Shown here: piece by piece, positions 1 to 9,600 of the stretch
Position numbering within the stretch: position 1 is the stretch's first letter
Layout: each line of letters opens with the position of its first letter
Source: Flavobacterium agri
GTDB taxonomy: Bacteria > Bacteroidota > Bacteroidia > Flavobacteriales > Flavobacteriaceae
Reading direction: 5' to 3'
Assembly: GCF_013401995.1 (NCBI RefSeq)
Contig: NZ_JACBJI010000002.1
Coordinates: forward strand, 434,001-498,000
Length of the DNA stretch: 64,000 nucleotides
Program-made: the position numbers and the translations under genes
Notes under the pieces: model-generated
Databases searched by the model: none
Told to the model about the DNA's origin: nothing
Seen by the model: the letters and a program-made list of their open reading frames with translations, nothing else

Positions 1-573
1 GGTTCCGAATTCGGTGGCATATGCGCCAGGTTCGATAATGGTCACTTTGATGTTGAAGTCTTTCACTTCGAGCGCGAGACTTTCGTGGATAGCTTCGAAC
101 GCCCATTTCGTGCTGCAATAATATCCGATTACGGGAAGCGTCGTGTGGCCTAGTCCGCTCGAAGTACCCAAAATATGCCCGAAACCCTGCTTGCGCAGCA
201 GCGGAAGTGCGGTTTTGATGACGGTAAGTGGTCCGAAAACATTGGTTTCGTACATGGCTTTGATATCGTCGTTACTGGCTTCCTCAATCGTCCCGACGAG
301 CGAATAACCGGCGTTGTTGAGTACGATGTCGAGACGTCCGAAATGATTGAAGCCTTTTTCGAGCACGGTTTTCACCTGATCGGCATTGGTCACGTCGAGT
401 TCGAGCGTCAACACGTTTTCACCGTATTTTTCTGAAAAGTCGCGGATGCTGTCGAGTTTGCGTGCGGTTGCTACTACTTTATCGCCGCGTTTCAGCGCAG
501 CTTCGGTCCAGACACGGCCAAAACCGCGCGAAGTTCCTGTAATGAACCAAACCTTGTTGTTTGAATTTGTCAT
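1..573 (-). CDS. Short-chain dehydrogenase/reductase, C-terminus cut by window edge
   Basis: A classical SDR oxidoreductase (Rossmann fold, NAD(P)H-dependent); substrate unknown. The 191 visible residues include the nucleotide-binding TGTSRGFG near residue 13, the structural LNNAG motif near residue 85, a serine-containing GTSSG near residue 137 and the catalytic YCSTK near residue 149, so the active site looks complete. The protein continues past base 1. The start is the ATG at 571-573, which directly precedes the Rossmann strand KVWFITG. It is divergent from the adhesin gene at 1061. The TGTSRGFG-type N-terminus is common in SDRs annotated as oxidoreductases of unknown substrate. Confidence 0.9.
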   Translation of the reverse strand, partial: MTNSNNKVWFITGTSRGFGRVWTEAALKRGDKVVATARKLDSIRDFSEKYGENVLTLELDVTNADQVKTVLEKGFNHFGRLDIVLNNAGYSLVGTIEEASNDDIKAMYETNVFGPLTVIKTALPLLRKQGFGHILGTSSGLGHTTLPVIGYYCSTKWAFEAIHESLALEVKDFNIKVTIIEPGAYATEFGT

Positions 574-1060
574 GATCGTTGTATTTGATGGGACAAAGTT
601 CGGCCGATTATAGATGACCGATGTGGCCTTTTTGAGGGATTTTGTAGCCTGAATGAGGATGTCCGGGATTCGTATCGGATAGTGTGTCCCGATTTCTACG
701 AACGAACGGGGGAATTGTACGATTGAAGAAGATTTTCGCTGTTTTTTGCCTCCAAGCATCGTTTTACAACGTTTTCGCCAACCTTACATTACCACATCAA
801 AACCGATTTCGGACTACGTCATTCGTTGTTGCATCCCGCATATATGCTGACAAAAACGACACTACCGTTGAATTAAGTAAAAAAATAGCGATTGTATGGT
901 TTTTATCATATCGAATCTTAAAAATGGTAAAAGACGCGGGTTATTTTTATCAGTAATGAAAAACCTGCCAATCGTGCTCTATTATATAGGTGTGAACTTA
1001 CCGTTAATTGACCGATGATTCAGAGTAGGTTTTGAAGCCAAAAAACCTATTACTTGACCG
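574..1060. other. Long divergent intergenic region
   Basis: This 487-bp gap separates the dehydrogenase (leftward) from the secreted protein gene (rightward). It must hold both promoters. A 90-codon open frame at 684-956 has no recognisable domain or ribosome binding site, and I do not call it. The right half is AT-rich. The only clear structure is the nested repeat at 1008-1066, described separately. Confidence 0.6.
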
Positions 1061-1066
1061 ATGAGT
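1008..1066 (+). promoter_or_regulatory. Direct repeats enclosing an inverted repeat, overlapping a start codon
   Basis: TTGACCGATGA occurs at 1008-1018 and again at 1054-1064, 46 bp apart. Between them an inverted repeat TAGGTTTT (1026-1033) / AAAACCTA (1042-1049) can form a stem. The second direct repeat covers the ATG at 1061, so protein or RNA structure here could affect translation of the downstream gene. The repeats are visible in the sequence; the function is inference. Confidence 0.45.
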
Positions 1067-4000
1067 CGAATCAGAACCAAATTTGCCTTTTTTCTTTTGC
1101 TGATATCGGTCAGCAATTACGCCCAATTGGGTTTTTGCACCGGAAGTAAAGGAGAACCCATTTTCACCGAAAATTTTGGTAACGGATCAACTTACGGGCC
1201 GGCTCTACCTGCCGGGACTACGACTTATCCGTTTGTGACGGGCGCTCCCAACGATGGGCAATACACGTTGTTCTATCATTCGAATCTTTACTCCACTTGG
1301 CATTATTCGCTAGACCATACGCCAGATGCGACGAACGGCACCAACGGCAAAATGCTGTTGATGAACGCCAATGCTACCACTTCGGGCGATTTTTACAAGA
1401 AAACCGTCTCGGGATTGTGCATCAATACCACGTTTGAATTTTCGGCTTGGCTGATGAATGTGTATAATCCGAATACGAATTACTGCGGCGCCGGCCAAAT
1501 TCCTATTAATGTTAGGTTTGAGATTTGGAATGCGGCCGAAACCGTGCTCTTGGGTTCCGGAAATACCGGAAACATTATGGGTTCGCCGGCTCCGCTGTGG
1601 CAACAGTTCGCTTTGGTGTTTACGACGGTCAATGAGACATCGGTAGTCCTGAAGATGAAAAACAATGGTTTGGGCGGCTGCGGAAACGACTTGGCGATCG
1701 ACGACATTTCGTTCAGTGCGTGCGCCGATTTGACCACCGTTTCAAGTCCGTCGGTTGCCGGAAGTACTTACACTACATGTAACAATCCGACTTCGCTGGA
1801 ACTTCATGCGTCCACGGCAGGCGGTTCTCCTTATTTCTACCAATGGCAAACCAGTACGGACAATATCAACTGGACCGATATCCCAACAGCCACGAATCCG
1901 ACGTATACCACGCCAAACCTGAGTTCGCTGACGTATTTTAGGGTAAGGGCGGCGCAGGACCAAGCCAATTTGAGCAACGTATTTTGTTCTACGTTATCGA
2001 ATGTGTTTACCATAGATGTCCTGGCGTCCCCAAATCCGGCGACAAGCAATGGTAACCAGACGATTTGCAGCAACGAAGCGATTCCGGCCTTATCGGTAAC
2101 GCCATCGGCAGGATCTGGTGTCAATTGGTACGATTCGTCAACGGGAGGCATTTTATTGCAATCCAATAGCATATCGTATACGCCAACTACGGCAGGAACG
2201 TATTATGCCGAAGCATATAACCTGACCACGAACTGCATCGCAAGTCCTCGAACAGCTGTTACACTTGCTATCGTGCCTTTGCCGAGTGCGACCATTTCGG
2301 CGACGGCTTCGGTTTGTAGCGGAAATACGGCCACCGTAAGCTTTAGCGGCACACCCGGTGCAATCGTCACGTATACGGTAAATGGAGGCGCAAACCAGAC
2401 GGCAACACTGAACGGATCGGGTCTGGCGAATATCACGACGCCTGTTCTGACTTCGGACAGTACCTATACGCTCGTCAGTTGTGCATCGCCTAGTTTGAGC
2501 ACATGCAGCAATGGTATAAATCAATCGATTACGATAGTCGTCAATGATTCGCCTACCGCTTCGATTTCGGGTAATACGTTGGTTTGTAACGGTACTCCTG
2601 CTACCATTAACTTTAACGGAACGCCAAACGCCATCGTTACATATTCGGTAAATGCGGGTGGCAACCAAGCCGTAGCGTTGAATTCGTCGGGAAATGCTTC
2701 AGTCGTAATTCCGAGTATAACCACGAGCACCGTGTTTGTCCTTGTAGACGTCGCTCCCGCATCGGGGACAGGTTGCAACCAATCACTTTCCCAGACGCTT
2801 ACGATATCGCCGGTTTCATTGCCTACAGCATCCATAAGTGCGAGTCCGCTGGCGGTTTGTTCGGGCCAGAACAGCACGATCAGTTTCAGCGGTACGCCAA
2901 ATGCGATCATTACGTATAAGGTCGATGGCGGAACGAACCAGACCATCACATTGAATGCATCGGGCTCGGCGAATATCACGACATCCGCTTTGACGGCAAA
3001 CACCACATACACGCTCGTAAGCGCCGCATCGGCTGCATTGAATACATGTACCGCCGTTTTGAACGGTTCGGTGACGATTGCGGTAAACAGTTTGCCGACC
3101 GCTTCGATTTCGAGCAATTCGCCCGTTTGCCACGGAAGCTCTGCCGTTGTGACTTTTACGGGAACGCCGAATGCGAGCGTAACGTATTCGGTGGGCGGAG
3201 GCGCAAACCAATCCATCGTTTTGAATGCGTCCGGAAATGCTTCGATTACCATTCCGAGCGTGACTTCGGCTATAACTTATGCGCTTGTCGATGTCACTTC
3301 GGCAGCAGCGAACGCATGCACCAAAACATTGTCCCAATCGATCAATATATCATCGGTTTCGTTGCCAACAGCGTCAATAAGCGCCAATCCATCAACGGTT
3401 TGTTCCGGTCAGACTAGTGCTGTAGATTTTACCGGAACACCGAATGCCATCGTTACATATTCCGTTGATGGAGGCACGAACCAGACAATCACGCTAAATT
3501 CTTCCGGGCTCGCTTCTATAACCACGAATCCATTATCGACCAACGTCGCCTACCAACTCGTCGGTGTTGCGCAAGCAGGTACGGGTTGCAGCCAGGCACT
3601 TTCGAATTCTGCCGTTGTTTCTATAAATCCGACGCCAGATGTGACATACAACGGTGATTTGACGTATTGTGAAGGCGAATCGATACAAATAAATCTATCG
3701 TCGGGCATTGCGGGAACAACTTTCGATTGGACCGTCGCACAAAGTGGAACTTCTGGAGCAACTTCCGGAAACGGCAACCAAATCGCCCAAAACGTAACGC
3801 TCACAAGCGCTGCGTCCGGAACCGTTACGTACACCGTGACGCCTTTTTACAATGGTTGTAGCGGAAGTCCTGTAAATATTGTCGTGACCATACATCCGTT
3901 ACCGGTTCCTACGATTATAGACGGTGTGATCTGTACGACGAGTTCTTCTCCTACGAACCAATTCTATACGCTCGATACGAACCTGAATCCGGCGCAGCAC

Positions 4001-4618
4001 AGTTTCCAATGGTTTTTTGGCGGAAACCCAATCCCGAACGCTTTTGGAAGTACGTACAACGCGACCCAAATCGGAACGTACACCGTAATTGCGACGAATG
4101 CTGCAGGTTGCGCTTCAAATCCGGTAGATGCGGTAGTAAGCATGATGCCGCAAGGAGAAAGTTTGGTTGTAGAGCATTCGGCGGCGTTCAGCGACAATCC
4201 GACGGTTGCGGTTACGGTGATTGGCGGTGGCGGACCGTTTTTATACCAATTGGACGACGCGGGATTCCAACAATCGAACGCATTCCACGATGTTGCCGAA
4301 GGAACGCATACCATAACGGTCATAGACGAAAATTGCACCCATCTTACCTCGACGGTTACGATCATCAATTATCCGAAATATTTTACTCCGAACGGTGACG
4401 GCTTTCACGACACTTGGAATATCAAAGGCCTAGAAGCCGTGATTTATATTTTCGACCGATACGGAAAACTGATCAAACAAATCAGTCCCGATGGTTTAGG
4501 TTGGGACGGAACTTATAACGGAAGGCCATTACCCTCTACCGATTATTGGTTTACGATAGATTATGCTGAAAACGGAAAAAGCAAAACGTTCAGGGCGCAT
4601 TTCGCAATGAAAAGATAA
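1061..4618 (+). CDS. Secreted multi-repeat protein with gliding-motility-type (type B) C-terminal sorting domain
   Basis: A 1185-residue cell-surface or secreted protein. A signal peptide covers residues 1-22. Residues 30-220 form a beta-sandwich-like domain ending in NDLAIDDISFSAC, typical of Bacteroidota binding domains. Immunoglobulin-like segments follow, then five tandem 90-residue repeats (about 405-855) built around PTASIS..VCSG..FTGTPNAIVTYSVDGG. PKD-like segments follow (TPDVTYNGDLTYCEGE). The last 83 residues start YPKYFTPNGDGFHDTW, the signature of the gliding-motility-associated (type B) C-terminal domain that sends proteins through T9SS. Adhesion or polymer binding is the likely role; no catalytic domain is seen. 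The ATG at 1061 directly precedes the signal peptide. Confidence 0.88.
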   Translation: MSRIRTKFAFFLLLISVSNYAQLGFCTGSKGEPIFTENFGNGSTYGPALPAGTTTYPFVTGAPNDGQYTLFYHSNLYSTWHYSLDHTPDATNGTNGKMLLMNANATTSGDFYKKTVSGLCINTTFEFSAWLMNVYNPNTNYCGAGQIPINVRFEIWNAAETVLLGSGNTGNIMGSPAPLWQQFALVFTTVNETSVVLKMKNNGLGGCGNDLAIDDISFSACADLTTVSSPSVAGSTYTTCNNPTSLELHASTAGGSPYFYQWQTSTDNINWTDIPTATNPTYTTPNLSSLTYFRVRAAQDQANLSNVFCSTLSNVFTIDVLASPNPATSNGNQTICSNEAIPALSVTPSAGSGVNWYDSSTGGILLQSNSISYTPTTAGTYYAEAYNLTTNCIASPRTAVTLAIVPLPSATISATASVCSGNTATVSFSGTPGAIVTYTVNGGANQTATLNGSGLANITTPVLTSDSTYTLVSCASPSLSTCSNGINQSITIVVNDSPTASISGNTLVCNGTPATINFNGTPNAIVTYSVNAGGNQAVALNSSGNASVVIPSITTSTVFVLVDVAPASGTGCNQSLSQTLTISPVSLPTASISASPLAVCSGQNSTISFSGTPNAIITYKVDGGTNQTITLNASGSANITTSALTANTTYTLVSAASAALNTCTAVLNGSVTIAVNSLPTASISSNSPVCHGSSAVVTFTGTPNASVTYSVGGGANQSIVLNASGNASITIPSVTSAITYALVDVTSAAANACTKTLSQSINISSVSLPTASISANPSTVCSGQTSAVDFTGTPNAIVTYSVDGGTNQTITLNSSGLASITTNPLSTNVAYQLVGVAQAGTGCSQALSNSAVVSINPTPDVTYNGDLTYCEGESIQINLSSGIAGTTFDWTVAQSGTSGATSGNGNQIAQNVTLTSAASGTVTYTVTPFYNGCSGSPVNIVVTIHPLPVPTIIDGVICTTSSSPTNQFYTLDTNLNPAQHSFQWFFGGNPIPNAFGSTYNATQIGTYTVIATNAAGCASNPVDAVVSMMPQGESLVVEHSAAFSDNPTVAVTVIGGGGPFLYQLDDAGFQQSNAFHDVAEGTHTITVIDENCTHLTSTVTIINYPKYFTPNGDGFHDTWNIKGLEAVIYIFDRYGKLIKQISPDGLGWDGTYNGRPLPSTDYWFTIDYAENGKSKTFRAHFAMKR
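2278..3627 (+). repeat. Five in-frame 270-bp tandem repeats
   Basis: The units begin with a proline-threonine-alanine-serine-isoleucine stretch at about 2278, 2548, 2818, 3088 and 3358, an exact 270-bp spacing. They encode immunoglobulin-like repeats of 90 residues. Units are clearly related but diverged, so length change by recombination is possible but less likely than in the 219-bp array near 32000. Confidence 0.8.
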
Positions 4619-4715
4619 AATTGGATTAACAGACAACATCTGACGTTTTTTATGCATCACGTTCTTAAAAAGCTTTTCTGAAAACGTTGTAGTTGGAAAA
4701 AGCCGATGCGAAAAA

Positions 4716-4733
4716 ACTATACATTAACCATAC
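4716..4733 (+). promoter_or_regulatory. ACTATAC/ACCATAC direct-repeat box (copy 1)
   Basis: ACTATAC (4716-4722) is followed by ACCATAC (4727-4733), an 11-bp period that places both on one helix face. A reverse-oriented partner GTATAGT lies at 4814-4820, followed by GTATAT. The same arrangement occurs at 15844-15861 with GTATAGT at 15969. The two boxes lie upstream of the two glucan-locus transcription units, so I infer a shared operator, possibly for the LuxR-type regulator at 13011. Confidence 0.5.
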
Positions 4734-4842
4734 AAAATAAAACCTAGGTTATCGTCAAACCTTTATTTTGAGCAATTTATCGGTGAATTCTGCTGATTTT
4801 CCAGTTTTAGACTGTATAGTTTGTATATGTTGTAATTGCGGA

Positions 4843-4871
4843 TTGTTTAAACATGTTATTCTTTATTTTAG
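4843..4871 (+). promoter_or_regulatory. Possible Bacteroidota-type promoter
   Basis: TTG at 4843-4845 and TATTTTAG at 4864-4871 are 18 bp apart, resembling the -33 TTG / -7 TAnnTTTG pattern of this phylum. The position, 34 bp before the ATG at 4905, suits a promoter. The match is imperfect. Confidence 0.35.
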
Positions 4872-4904
4872 CTTTTAACAAATTTAATTCTAAAAACGTG
4901 TGAT

Positions 4905-6491
4905 ATGAGAAAAATTACTTTTCTATTCGTATGGATTGTATTGTTGAGTGGCGCTTCGACGTATGCGCAGCCCACAACTAATGCACCCGTACCGACGAAT
5001 GCCCAAACAGACGTAATATCCATTTATAGCGACTCTTTTACGAACGTAGCGACCGATTACGATCCGAATTGGGGACAAATGGGTCACGGACAAGTAAACC
5101 CAACCTACGATCCGGGAACTGGGAATCTACTGTTGGCATATCCGAACTTCAACTATCAAGGAACGAATATCACCACGCAAAACGCTTCGGGAATGGAGTA
5201 TTTGCACATCGATATCTGGACCAACAATGCGACCAGCGTAAAAGTTTCTCCTATTAATAACGGAACCGGAGTTTCTGAAATTTTGGTAGATGTGCCGCTC
5301 GTGCAAAACGGCTGGAGCAGTGTCAACCTTCCTAAAAGTGCTTTTACGGGAATGACTTGGGACTCGGTTTTCCAAATCAAATTCGACGGACAAGGCGGTG
5401 TAGTGCCTTCTACCATATATCTTGACAATGTGTATTTCTGGAAAACGGCTACTCCGGCAGGTTCGGACGCTTCGTTGAGCGCATTGGAAGTTGGCGGTTC
5501 CGCACTTCCGGGATTCGTGTCTTCGGTGACATCGTATACCTATGAATTGGTTGTAGGGACGACCACAGCTCCTCAAATCACTTCGGCTACCACGACAGAC
5601 GCCGGTGCGACGGTAACTTCTATCACCCAAGCTTCCGGTGTTCCGGGAACGGCATCGGTTTTGGTGACTTCCCAAAACGGAAGCGTCACTAAAACGTATA
5701 CTATCAATTTTGTGGCTACATTCCCGAACCAGTCTCCTACACCGGGAACTCCTAACAACCAAGTGTTGAGCATTTACAGCGACACGGGCGGATTCACAAA
5801 CGTCTGGACGCCCGATTATAACTTCGGAACGTATTCAGGAAAACCAGACTTGGATCCTTCGGCCGGTGTAAACGAAGCGATCAAGATGAATTTTGCCGTG
5901 GCCGGATACGGAGAAGGAACGAATGCGGTAACGGATATATCGGCCTATCAGTGGGTACATTTTGATTATTTCGCCGATTCAAACTCGAACCAGATTCGAT
6001 TTATCCTGATCGACAACGAAGGCGTAGTTCAAGAATATAATTATGAACTTGCGACTACAGGTGGCAATGCGCAACTTGTACAAGGTTCTTGGCAAAGTGT
6101 AAACGTGCAGCTGAGTTTCTTTGAAGGACTTGGTTTCAACAAAGCGAATTTCTTCCAATTCAAGTTGGGAACTATCTCTGATCTGGTTTCGGATATCGTT
6201 TACTTCGACAACATTTATTTCTCTGTAAACGAGCCGTTCCTTAAAACCGATAGTTTCGATAAGGTTTCATTCAGTGCTTATCCGAACCCGACGCGCAATG
6301 AATGGAATATCAATGCAAACCAAAACATCACTTCCGTTACTTTGTTCGATGTTTCAGGAAAGCAAATCAAATCTGTACAGCCTAACGATTTGACGGTTTC
6401 TATCGATGCTTCCGAATTGTCTAACGGAATTTATTTCGCCAATATCTTGACCGATAACGGTAGCAAAACGGTCAAACTCATCAAGAATTAA
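4905..6491 (+). CDS. T9SS-secreted protein with two carbohydrate-binding-like modules
   Basis: A 528-residue secreted protein. Residues 1-22 are a signal peptide. Residues 30-180 and 280-440 are two copies of a beta-rich module recognised by VISIYSD..TNV...PNWGQ at its start and IYLDNVYFW at its end. Between them (about 185-270) lies a cadherin-like beta-sandwich that starts SDASLSALEVGG. Residues 450-528 are a type A sorting domain (AYPNPTRNEWNI, GIYFANILTDNG, VKLIKN). No catalytic residues are seen. The same module recurs in the proteins at 6698 and 19306, next to glucanases, so glucan binding at the cell surface is the likely job. The upstream operator-like box matches the one in front of the glucanase operon. 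Confidence 0.85.
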   Translation: MRKITFLFVWIVLLSGASTYAQPTTNAPVPTNAQTDVISIYSDSFTNVATDYDPNWGQMGHGQVNPTYDPGTGNLLLAYPNFNYQGTNITTQNASGMEYLHIDIWTNNATSVKVSPINNGTGVSEILVDVPLVQNGWSSVNLPKSAFTGMTWDSVFQIKFDGQGGVVPSTIYLDNVYFWKTATPAGSDASLSALEVGGSALPGFVSSVTSYTYELVVGTTTAPQITSATTTDAGATVTSITQASGVPGTASVLVTSQNGSVTKTYTINFVATFPNQSPTPGTPNNQVLSIYSDTGGFTNVWTPDYNFGTYSGKPDLDPSAGVNEAIKMNFAVAGYGEGTNAVTDISAYQWVHFDYFADSNSNQIRFILIDNEGVVQEYNYELATTGGNAQLVQGSWQSVNVQLSFFEGLGFNKANFFQFKLGTISDLVSDIVYFDNIYFSVNEPFLKTDSFDKVSFSAYPNPTRNEWNINANQNITSVTLFDVSGKQIKSVQPNDLTVSIDASELSNGIYFANILTDNGSKTVKLIKN

Positions 6492-6504
6492 CTTATGGTA
6501 ATGT

Positions 6505-6541
6505 AAGCCCGATTGTCTGTGGCGGACGGTCGGGTTTCTTT
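6505..6541 (+). terminator. Rho-independent terminator
   Basis: AAGCCCGA (6505-6512) pairs with TCGGGTTT (6530-6537) and is followed by CTTTTTC. It sits 13 bp after the stop codon at 6491. Confidence 0.7.
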
Positions 6542-6697
6542 TTCATCTTCCTCGAAAACGATATAGTTTTTTAGGAAATACCTTTATCAGCTGCTCCGCC
6601 CCTTGGCAGTTGTGGGAAATCATTTTTTATAACGAAACCAATCTTCGAGGCCTCCAAGCCACGAGGCTAGGATCAAACAAGCAAAATTTTAACCATT

Positions 6698-9600
6698 ATG
6701 AAACAAATCAAGAACCTGATATTCTTGCTGTTCTTCTTGACGGCGAATATCACAGGTGGTTTTGCCCAAAACACAGAGTGTACGGGAACCACCAACGAAG
6801 TTTCCCAAGGCGGCGGTTTACCCAATTACAAGTACACCTTTACGACAAGCGGAAGCGATGTTACCGTAGAATTCGAGGTGTTGAGCCCATTGACAGGACT
6901 CGTCGCTTACGCCTGGACGTTCAACCCGGGTTTCCAGGAATTACCCATGACCAATGTCAGCGGGCAAAAATTCAGGAGAACCTATAGCGGTTTTGCCACA
7001 GGAGCGACATTCACCGTAGCCTGTAAATTTGCGTGGGCAGCCGGCGGATTTGCCGTTACCAAGCAGTTTACCTACACCGTCGGGAACACATGCGGCGGCG
7101 GCGGACTTCCGGCCCCGACTTTCGGCACATTTACCGTTCCCGCAAAAACATTAGGCGATGCACCATTCACATTGACCGCGCCGAGCTCTAACAGCGCGGG
7201 TGCATTCAGTTACACGAGCAGTAATACAAGTGTCGCTACGATCAGCGGAAATACCGTAACCGTAGTAGGCGCGGGAACATCGACCATAACGGCGAATCAG
7301 GCTGCTACCGCAAGTTACGCTGCGGGAAGCACGACAGCATCGTTGGTCGTTTCGGCTCCACCGGCGCCGGCAGCTCCGACACAACCGGCGAGAAACCCAT
7401 CGGACGTGATCTCGATTTTTGCAAGTGCTTATACCGATATCTCCGGCACCGATTTCAACCCGAATTGGGGACAGGCATCCAACTATCCGAACAACATGAC
7501 CACACCATTGTACGGTGGCGACCAGGTAAAACAATACCAAAACTCAGCTACTTATCAAGGCACAAGGCTTGGTTTCGATATCGATGTGACCACGATCAAC
7601 AAACTACATGTTGATATTTATTCTCCGACATTGACTTCCATGCGACTGTTTTTGATCAAGACGACAGGCGGCACATTCGAGACACCGGTCACGATCGCGC
7701 TTACTCCGGGTGCTTGGACAAGCGTCAACATCGATGTGAATGCGACCAATTTCCCAGGTTTGGATCTGACCAAAATCCGCGAAATAAAATACGATGAGTT
7801 CAAGATAGGAGCGGCTGTTACCGCCAACCAGGTTTTGGCGATCGACAACTTCTATTTTTACAAAGAGACCGCGACACCACCTACTTTGGGAGCGTTTACC
7901 GTTCCTGTAAAAGTTCTGGGCGATGCCGATTTCGCGATCACACCACCGACTTCAAACAGCGCCGGAGCCTGGTCGTACTCAAGCAGCAACACGGCTGTGG
8001 CGACTATCTCGGGCGGAAGCAACATCCACATTGTCGGAGCCGGGACTTCTACGATTACGGCTACTCAAGCTGCGAACGGAATCTACGCTTCGGCAAGCAC
8101 CACGGCTACGTTTACGGTAACCGTTCCACCTTTGACGACTCCGGCACCGACTCCGCCAGCGAGAAACGCTTGGGACGTGATTTCGGTTTACAGCAATGCT
8201 TATACGCCTGTCGCTTCTACGGCTTGGTCGGCTGATGCAGTGGCGACCGATGAGCAACTCAGCGGGAACGACACCAAAAAAATCAGCAACATGTTGATCG
8301 AAAACGTCGAATTCGGCGCACAAAACCTTACGGATATGACGATGATGCACATCGATGTGTATTCTGAAGATTGTACAGGCTTGAATTTCTGGTTGCTCAA
8401 CAACGGCGACCGCGTCGCACAACGTTCGGTAATGTTGAACCAATGGAACAGTTTCGACATTCCGCTTTCGACTTACACGGGTCTCGGATTGAACCTGAAC
8501 GGCGTCCACTTGCTTAAATTCGAAAGCTTGAACGGTGGTGGAAAAACCATCTGGGTAGATAATATTTACTTCTACAGACCGGCGACTTCTTTGCCTCCGA
8601 CTTTGTCGAATTTCACGATTCCTGCGAAGAATTTCGGCGATCCTGATTTTACTCTTACAGCACCGACTTCGAACAGTGCCGGAGCTTTCACATACTCCAG
8701 CGGCAACACGAACATCGCCACGATTTCAGGAAATACGGTACACATCGTCGCGCCGGGAACGGTCACGATTACGGCTACACAGGCTGCCGACGGCGTTTAC
8801 GGTTCAGGAAGCATCACGGCTCAATTGAACATCGCTTTCCCTCCGCCACCGGCTTCTCCGATTCCACCGGCAAGACCGGCAGAGCGCGTCGTTTCGATGT
8901 TTACGGGAAGTCCACCGGTTTATGCGAACGCTATTACGGCTGTACAATCGGCTTGGACTGCAGGAACGACTACTACAGAAGTTCCGAATGGCACGAATAC
9001 GGCTTTGCGTTTGGACAATTTCGGATTCTTGGGTCTTATCGATCAGGCTGAAGTACATTTCGGAGCAACCGGAATGAGCCATTTGCATCTCGATGTGTAT
9101 CTCAACACACCAGTCTCAAATATGTTGGTGTATTTGCTTGCCAACGGCGATTACCCTTACATGGCGACCAATTTGACCGCCGGATGGAACTCGTTGAGCA
9201 TTCCGTTGACGAATTATGGAGCTGCCGATTTGGCTCAGGTTTGGGGATTGAAATTGGAGCAACTTTCGGGAAGCCCGATCCAAATGTACCTTGACAACGT
9301 TTACTTCAGCAACGAATGTTATACGTATTATGCCGATGCCGATGGCGACGGATACGGAGATCCAGCCAATTCTGCGTTCCTGTGCGAACCGACTGCCGGA
9401 TATGTTTTGGAAAACACCGATTGTAACGACACCTTGTTCGCCGTCAACCCGGGTCATGCCGAAGTCGCGTACAACGGTGTAGACGACGATTGCGACGGTA
9501 CGATCGACGAAGGCAGCCAGATTTATTCCCAGGTTCTCGCTTCACAATGCGGAACAACTTTGACTTCGATCAGTTCTTTGATCGGAGCCGTGAGTTTCGG

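Noticed and set aside
684..956. 90-codon open frame in the first intergenic region
   Set aside because: No domain, no ribosome binding site, low-complexity composition; it lies in the promoter region of two genes.
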